A stretch of DNA of 64,000 bases from Macrotis lagotis (Eukaryota; Chordata; Mammalia; Peramelemorphia; Peramelidae). A model generated the notes under the pieces. It was not told where the DNA came from. It did no database searches and was given only the letters and a program-made list of their open reading frames with translations. Shown one piece after another: positions 37,301-46,300 of the stretch. The stretch covers positions 61,237,636 to 61,301,635 of the forward strand of contig NC_133658.1 of assembly GCF_037893015.1 (NCBI RefSeq), given 5' to 3'. The position numbers and the translations under genes were made by a program. Within the stretch, counting starts at the first letter, position 1. Each line of letters opens with the position of its first letter.

Positions 37301-40300
37301 AACCACTTCACAGAGCATACTTATACTCGTTTTGCCCAAGGTGGTGAAGGTCTAATTTTAGACCTGCTTTTAACACTTAGAAAGATGACCTCAAATGTGG
37401 CTGTAGATGCATGGAACCCAGTATAGAAAAGGTGACATGCAAGACAAAATCAGAGACTGCTCACTAGTATCATTTCCCTTCTGATTTAAATTATATTCAG
37501 CCCTAGAATTGTAGTGCTCCTCCTCCCCAACCTGGTGCTATGGCTTTTAAAGAGAAATAAGATTGTAATACTCATAAAAGTATTAAATTTTGGTTTCATT
37601 TCATATCCTAGGAAGTTTATCTAGGGCCAAAAGTGAAACCCTCAGTTTATGCAGAGAGGGTTCGCTCTTGGCAGCATCTCACCAATTATTTTTTTCTAGT
37701 CTGGATCCAAACCCAGAGTTTCCTAGAAATATCAGAATGTGACATGTCTAGGTCCCCACAGAAAAGGGGTCCTGAGCTCCCATCCTTACACCTGGGCTAA
37801 CAATGCATCAGCTATGGGGACAGGTTAGGTGAAGGGCCTCAAGATCACATTCTCTGAAATGATTCCAGGAGGTTTAATGGGAAGAAGAACAGATTTAGTG
37901 GTTGTGACTTAGGGATCCCCAACCTCTACCTAGGGAGTCATTTATTTGGGATTTTCCAAGTACTGATGAAAACTGAAGATGAGGAGGAGAGTTAGAAGGC
38001 TAAATTCATCAAGCACCAACAGAGGCAAAGGGAAATAGAGAGGAGGATACCCAGTATTCATTCCTACCCTTTGCAGGATGATTGTTAGCTCCAGCTCCTA
38101 CCCAATCCTGGGGCACTGGGGGTGGGAGCCCTGGCAGCAAAATTGAACCAGTTTCACCCCTGAACTACACAGTTTAAAGAGAACATCTCTCTCATAGCTA
38201 ACTCCTGCTAATCTATCTGCTAAATATCTTCTTGACCTAGAACCAGGGATAGTAATAAACAGATCATGATTCTGGCATTTGCATCTCTTTTCCTCTTGGA
38301 AAACTGAGCAGACTTCCCCTTGAAGGCGAGCTGGATTCTCTGCCCAAGGAAAATTCTTATGGGCTTTAAGAGATTGCTATCCTATCCAAAAAAAAAAAAA
38401 AAACTGCTAGTTCTTCTCTGGAGTAATAGCTTTGAAAGAGAAATCCAGGATCTGAGCGTAGGGGCACTTCCACACACCAGAGGAAGAAACCACCAGGGTA
38501 GTCTTGGGGTTCTGGGCTGGGTCCTGTGGGATTGTGGGCAGGTGACCCATATTCTCCTTGTTTCTATTTCTCCCATCTAGAAGACAGCACCATTCGATGT
38601 GAACAACTGAATCAGCTTCAGGATTGGCTGGCTGATTTCCGAAAATCTACCTCCTCCTCCAGCACAGCCAATCCCGAGGAGCTGGTGGCATTCGATGTGC
38701 TTTGTGGAGACTTCAACTTTGACAACTGCTCTCCTAGTAAGATGACTTTTTCTCTGACTCTCTCTCTCCTCTAATTGCATGAAACTGAACCCAAGAGCCT
38801 GAAGCCTCCTTCTGCCTCTGGCACCTACTTTGGGCATGGCCTATCCATCCAAGGTCTCAGTTTCTTAATACATAAATTGAAGAGGGTGGACAATGGTCTC
38901 TGAGATTCCAGCCAGGATGCTATGACTATTCCTATGACCCCTAATGCCTAGTGATGTGTCATCAGTAATCCTCACCCCGTGTGCTGCCTCCCTCTGAGTC
39001 TTGGGGGACTCAGGACTGGGAAGCCCCTTGTAAGCAAGACCAGAAAGAACAGATACTCTGATATTTCATCTGCTACCATTCTCAACTCACATTGCCATCT
39101 CTAGAAACTGCCCAGATCTGGAACCTGGGACCTCCACCTCAGTTCTCTTGCAGTGGTCCTGGTGAAGCCCTGTGGCTACTGCCATGCTGCTCTGGAGATG
39201 CCAGTTTTCAGCCCAGAGCGTAGAATGGGGTCAGGCAATCAGTGAACTGACCAGTACCAGGCTCTGTAGGATCCTAGGCAAGATCTCAAGACCTCAGACC
39301 TTAAGAAACAAGCAATACACCTAATTTTCTTTTCAAAAATTGGGTGTGGAGAGGTGACTCTTCTCACATCGCAAAAATAATAAAGCCCATTTCTCCAGTG
39401 TGGACATGAGGAGTCATTTACATTAAGGCTATGAAAAATAAGCAAGTCTTTCACTTTTGTTTTTTATGATAATGATAGCTAATATTTACGAAGCAAGCTT
39501 CATGGTTTGCAGAGCACTTTGTAGATGTCCTCTTTTTTGATCCTCACAATAGTCTTCTGAGGCAACTATTATTGCAGTCCCCATTTTACAAATGAAGAAG
39601 CCAAACTAAAAGAGGCTAAGGGACTTGCCCAAGGTCACATGGCCACAAGGGTTTGAGGTAGGATTTGAGCTAGATTTCCTGACTCCAGACTGCTACACAG
39701 CTACCTCTAGGCAGATGTCACTAGCAAACAAACAGATCCTTCCCTCCTCTAGACAACACATCCAACCTGAGGCTAAAATCCCCAAACACAGAACACCAAG
39801 GAGAAGGGAAGGGGCAGAGAAGATGAAGAAAGCATCATTACTGGACCTTGGGCCACTTGCTTCTGAGACAGTTTAAATGATGCTTTTAAGGATTAGGAAC
39901 TCAGGAGGTGAGCCAAGACTAGGTGGGACAAATGGAGCCCGCTATCTTAGGCAAGGGTAGAGGAATCTGTTTTCTAAACATTTTAAAAAGAACCTTTATC
40001 AAGGTATTCTCCTTCCTTTCCTTCTTTTAGGGCAGGGATCCCATATTGGGCCCTCAGGGTCAGAGACTGCCTCACACAGATTAGGAACCTAATATTTTTT
40101 GAGATAACGCCTATATGTGTTTTCAGAGACTCATACAATTAGAGCTCCATCTGCTTACATCTAGTTCAGCTAAAATTAAAAGGCATTTTCCAAGGATGAT
40201 ATTGGAGCCTCCTTGAGCAGCCACCAGCAGCCTAGACAATGGTGTCCCCATCCCACCCTGGGCAAAACCCTCATTCCTGCATTCCAATCTCCACCCTGAA

Positions 40301-43300
40301 GGAAGAATCCTCTGGAGAGCTTTTCAGGGTCACTGCTGGGAAGAGCCAAAGCAGAAGGAGAGGTGGGCCCTTGGCATTCCTGGACTTCCACTTTGGGAAC
40401 AGGCTGGCTAATATCTTCTTCTCTCTGTTCAGATGACAAGCTGGTACAACAGCACTCCCTGTTTACACACTACAAGGACCCCTGCCGCGTTGGTCCAGGA
40501 GAGGATAAGCCCTGGGTAATCGGTAAGGCATCCCCTCCAGCTTCCCAGGCAACTTTGTTGTCTGCTGCAGCGCCATGGGGCATGGCCAGGGAATATCCAA
40601 CCAGCTATTATGCTTGGTGATGTGGGTTCTTATTATGTGACCCCCCCAAATATTCCTGACTTTGGAAGTCAGTGCATGTATAAGCTGCTGTGAATTTTCC
40701 AGAACAGCCCACAAACTCCTAGAATGTTGAGACATAGACTTCAGAATGCCCACCTTGTACTCTTGCCACCCCATCCTCCCACTTCCCTTGAGAAAGAAAC
40801 AAATGTGCCCATCCACTTTCTAACAAGAGCAGAAGGGAGAGCAGAAGCAATAGAGGAGAAGGGAGAGGGAGAGGGTCTCTTTCACACCAGAGAAATGAAA
40901 CTGGCCATGGTGTCCCCCTCCCAGGTTCCCCTTCCTTCCTTTCCCCTCAGAAGTAGAGGACAGACTGCTGCAGAAGCCCTCCCACCCTTGCCTGGATTGC
41001 ATTACCTACTCTGCAGTGCTAGGAAGGTGGTATCCACCTGGGTGGGCAGGGGCACACCGATGACAGCTTAACCCAGGGAATGTCAAATTCCACCATGACA
41101 TGTGAGTCTCTCATTCTCATTCTTGTGTCCTCTTACTTCTCAGGTACTTTTTTAAAACAAGATCGTCTCCATGACGAGGAGGTGAGCACCCCGGACAATC
41201 TACAAAAGTAAGCTGCTTCATGTTGGTTTTTCCCTTTAGCAGAAAACAAACCTGATCTGGGTCACAGCCCAGAAAACATAAATCAGAGGGTATCACAGCA
41301 AAATAGAGAGAAAACCAGCTGTGGAGTCAGGACTTGGAGACCAGTACTGACTGTCCCTTATTACCTGTGTGACCTTGGAAAAGTCATTTCCCATTTCTGG
41401 GCCTGTAAAATAGGGGGATAGACAAGGCATCTTCTGAAGTCCTATATAACTCTATATCCATGATCTTATTTCAGGGAAGGTCAGTGATAGTTTTATGGGC
41501 AGTCAATGCATATATTCAGAAAAAGAATACAAAGTTTCACTAGATTATTATATCAGAGGCAAAAAAAAATCATCAGATTTGTATAGTGAAAAGGGAACTG
41601 GATTTGGAGTCAAAGAATCAAATCCTGACTTGGTTTCTTACTCTCTGGAATCCTGGGTAAATCACTGCTGTACCTCTCTCAGCCTCAGTTTCTTCATTTG
41701 TAAATGAGAGAGGTAAGGGTGGGGAATGGAAGAAAGAAACCCTAAGAACCCTTCCAATTCAGTGAGGCTGCACTGAATCCGATCCTCCCAGTGGAGGTTC
41801 TTCAGACACACAAGCAACAAGTGAGGTTTTCTAAGACTGTTCTAAAGCAACAGGGTTGAAAAGGATAATGGTGGGCAAACATGGGCCATTAATGGCCCAG
41901 AACTATCCATTACACCAGGACATTGAACACTTGGGCAAGGAGCTAAGGAGCTGCCACTTCACACACACACACACACACACACAGATACCACATCCCAGAA
42001 AGCACATGGCTAGAAGGCTAAGATTGTGTTTAAGGCATTCACATCTGGGAGCGGCAAGGTGGTGCAATGGATAGAGCATCAGCCCTGGAATCAGGAGTAC
42101 CTGAGTTCAAATCCAGCCTCAGATACTAAATAATTACCTAGCTGTGTGGCCTTGGGCAAGCCACTTAACCTCATTTGCCTCACAAAAACCTAAAAAATAA
42201 AAAATAAAAGATGTTCACATCTGCTTATTTCCAGAAACCAATAGCACGCAAAGCTGGTGGTCAGATCATCCTTAAGTGCACAGTGCTGTATAGATCATTC
42301 CTCTCCAGGCACCTCCATTGCACCATCATCTTTCTCTGGGCAACTAATGAACAGTTCCTTGTGTTAATGAACTGCCAGTAGAGCCTAGGAAGGGCCCCAG
42401 GTGAGGGGATGAGCCGCTGCCTGCCCAAGGAACAAGGCTCTGGTTCTTCACCTTCATTTTCCAGGATTATCCGATTCCATGCCCAGGCATATCAGACCTT
42501 TTTCACAAAGGGCTTTCCTCATTAAAAAGAACATGCAACTAGATTTCTCAGCTAGAATTTGACCTTTTCATTCAGCATACCCCATTGGCACTTGGTTTCC
42601 TCACAAAGGGGGCTGGCCTGTGCGAGGAACCATTCATTCACTCAATCAATCAACAAGCATTTATTAAGTGTTTTCTTGCTCTGTTCTAACCAAAGATCCT
42701 GAAAACAGAAGGCTGAGGAGGAAACAAAAAGGCATGAGAGACAAAAGATGTAGTGCTGTGTGCAAAGACCATTATAACTGGCCAGGAGAGTGCCCAGAGG
42801 GGAACAAAATACAAAAAGCCTGGAAAAGGAGGAAGGGGCCAAATGAACTGCAATTGCCAAACAAGGACTTATTTGATCCTCAAAGTATGAGGAAACCATT
42901 GGAGTCTTCTGAGTAGGTAGATTATATGATCAGATCTATGCTTTAGGAAAATCTCCTTGGCAGGTAATGGAAAGATGTATGAGAGCCCAAGTCGAAAGCT
43001 ATTACAGGGATGGCTAGGTGGCGTAGTGGATAAAGCACCGACCCTGGAGTCAGGAGTACCTGGGTTCAAATCCAGTCTCAGACACTTAATAATTACCCAG
43101 CTGTGTGGCCTTGTGCAAGCCACTTAACCCCATTGCCTTGAAAAAATCTAAAAAAAAAAAAAAAAAAAACAGAAAGCTATTACAATAATCCAGATGTGTG
43201 GTGATAAGGTTGGAGGCTAGGGTAAGAGCAGAAAAGGGAATATAAGCAAGAAGTAGGGTAGAGAAAGAAATGACAAGAGCTGATCACTGATTGGGTATGT

Positions 43301-46300
43301 GGGGTGAGCAAGAAACCTAGAAGGACTGTAGAGCCCCATACAGTAATAAGGACGTTCAGGGGAAAGAGGGTTTTGGGGTTGGAGAGAGGATAACAAGTCC
43401 TAATTTGGACATATTGCCTTTGAGACATCTACTGGACCTTTAGTTTGAAATGTCCAATGGAGGCTAGAACTGAATTTGAAGGTCTGTTAATCTCTTGCAT
43501 AGAGATGCTCATTGAACTTAGGGAAACTAATGAGAGACAAAGAAACAAAGAGGGGGACAGAGAGAGAAAAAAGAATGAAAAAGAAAAAAAGAATAGGAAG
43601 AGGAGAGGAAAAGAGAGGGCCCCAGATAGAACCTTGGGGGTACACTCAGAGTAAATGAAGATTCTGCAAAAGAGACTGGAAAGAATAATTGGACAGGTAG
43701 GAGAACCAAGAAAAGGCAGAGTCATAAAAACTCAGAAAAGAGAGAGTATTCAGGAAGAAGAGTATTCAGGGGTCAATAATGTCAAATGCATTCAACAAAC
43801 ATTTATTAAGTACCTGCTGTTTCTACAACCTTGGACTCCATGCTAGGAGAAATACAAAGCTGAGAAACACTTTGTTTCTACTCTTTTTTTTTTTTGTTTG
43901 TTTTTTGCAAGGCAATGGGGTTAAGTGGCTTGCCCAAGGCCACACAGCTGGGTAATTATTAAGTGTCTGAGACTGGATTTGAACCCAGGTCCTCCTGACT
44001 TCGGGGCCGGTGCTCTATCCACTGCGCCACCTAGCCACCCCTGTTTCTACTCTTATAAAGCCTACAGTCTCACAGAAGTATAAGACCCACAGATAGGTGT
44101 AATTTCCAATATTCCCCTCCCTAGGGCATCACAGAGATATTAGTCATTAGACCCACAGCTAAGGTAATGGCCCAAGCAGTATGGAAGGCCTTCTCCTTGT
44201 GGCTGGAGGGCTAATGCAGGGTCCTCGGGGGAAACTGAGAGCTCTGAGGGGCTTCATTCCCTACCTTGTTGTGCATAGAACAAAGGGGGGGGGGGGAGGA
44301 ACCAGCAGCTGAAAGAGAATACAGTTCCCTACAGATGTTTTCCCACAGTAAACAAGCCCAGAGCCCAAATCCCTCCAATCTTCAATCATAAGACTTGGCA
44401 GAGAAGCCAAGCTGTCCCAGAGCTTGTATTGGCAAGGCCTGTAAGGTACTAGAGACAGCTCAGGCATCCATTTCCTTTGGCCTATTAATAAAATTGGGCC
44501 ACTGGGTTACCATGATTCAGAGGAGTCAATGAGGCTGATCACAGAGTTTGGTCTGTCATCCAAAAAAACATTAGCAATACTTAGTAACCTTCTTAAAAGT
44601 TCCACCGAGCCTAGGGCTGCCAGTGCTCCGGACCTGTCTTCTTGAGATGCCTAGTTCCTTGGTCCCTATTTGGAAATGGAATAACAGCAAATTAAGTCAT
44701 GCTTTAAGATTTGCAGAGTTTTCCTCACAGCAATCCTGAGTTGGGTGGTGGCAGAATTACTGTCCCTATTTTACAGAAGAAACAGCTTTAAGAGGTAGTA
44801 AAAGAAGCTCCATCAGACTAAGCAGGAAACCTCCATCTCCCCGATGACATAGACTTTGCATTTAACTGACTTCCAGTAAAGCAAAGTCAATGATTAGTGG
44901 GCATCAATTAGATAACAAGCTGGTATGCAAGCTGGTAATTTTCAAAGCAAAGAGAATTCCATCACAGCCAGATCGCATTCTGAAATCTAAATGAAATTTT
45001 TCACAGAGGACATACATTTGCAAGACCAACAGTTGAAACAATTTCTAATTCAAAATCTAAAATTACATGAATTTAGGACTGTCTCTTCTTACAGCTAATT
45101 TGAGACAATTAATTAGATTATAGACTAAATCCAAAGAACCATTTTATACCAAGAAAATTATCTTTTATGAGGTGATGATTAAAAAATGACTCCTATCCTT
45201 TGCTTATCAGTAACTCTCAAATCACTGATGCTGGAATTAATTAGGGAAGGCAAATGGATGATAATGGATTCCATTTTGGAGATTTAATGATGTTCTGGAT
45301 GTTATTAGAGCATTTATCTTTAATGCTGATAAATTACTTCTTGTAGAAACCCATGTTCAAGCACTGAACCATTTTCATGCTCTTATTTCCAATTTATCTA
45401 CAATTTAACTGACCCCATCCAGAATGCTATTTTAAAATAGCACAGTATCTCTTGTCTTTTACTTCTTGGATGCTTCTGAAGAGGTTTAAAAAATGGAGGA
45501 AAGACTTTGTAACACATTCATCCTCTTGAACCAATCCCTAACTTCAAATTTATAGTTTTTCTACAAATTGTCAAGTGATTTGGGGGTAATAGGGGACAGA
45601 GAATGAGGTGGTCTGCTTCTCAACCCAAAATGAAATAAAGTCTATATATCCATCCCATCGTCCAAACAGCAAGCCTAAAAGAGTAAGTCTATTCACAGAA
45701 CCAGGGTGCTGAAATGGAGCTTAAGTAGAATATTATGGAAAGAGAACAGGTCGGGAGCCTTGGTCTTGGGTCAAATAACTCTGTCTCTGAACTAAATGTG
45801 TGTGTCCTAGATTCATCTACAAGATGAAGGGGTTGGATTAAATGACCTCTAAATTCTTCTAACCCTAAATCTACAACCCAATCCTACTCCCTCAACTTAT
45901 AGACAAGAAAACTAACTGCCCTAAGAAATGATCTTCCAAAGTCATGTTGCTAACTAGCAGAGCCGGGATTGGAATCCAGATCTCCAGTCTTCCAGGCTAT
46001 TAGCTCCCAATACTCTTTTTTGAGGGATAATAGCAATATCCATAGAATAAGGGTGAGAACTAGTTTCATGGAAATCATTCTAGGCATGGAGTCATGAGAA
46101 CTGGGTTTACTTCAGTTCCTGTTCAACCCTAATTCACTATGTGGCTAACCACTTTGCACCTCAATTTACCCACCCATTTACATGGAATTAAGAATAGTTG
46201 CCTAATCATAGATTTATAAGATTGGAGACAGAAGGGACCTTAGAACCTCTCCATGTTACAATTAAGGAAACTTGAGGTCCCAAAGTAGTGACACCAATGG

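Larger units (their letters stand above)
33578..38580 (+). other. SMPD3: SMPD3 intron between coding exons 2 and 3
   Basis: 5.0 kb, from 'gtatgg' to 'ttctcccatctag'. It contains a CR1/L3 remnant (34.6-35.4 kb) with a SINE head inside it, a MIR near 36.1 kb, and otherwise sequence in which I recognise nothing. Confidence 0.9.

Noticed and set aside
40724-41071. 115-codon + strand frame between SMPD3 exons 4 and 5
   Set aside because: Purine-rich intron sequence with no protein similarity; the flanking exons join in frame without it.
43445-43654. Lys/Glu/Arg-rich frame resembling a nuclear protein
   Set aside because: Product of a GA-rich stretch inside an L2 remnant.
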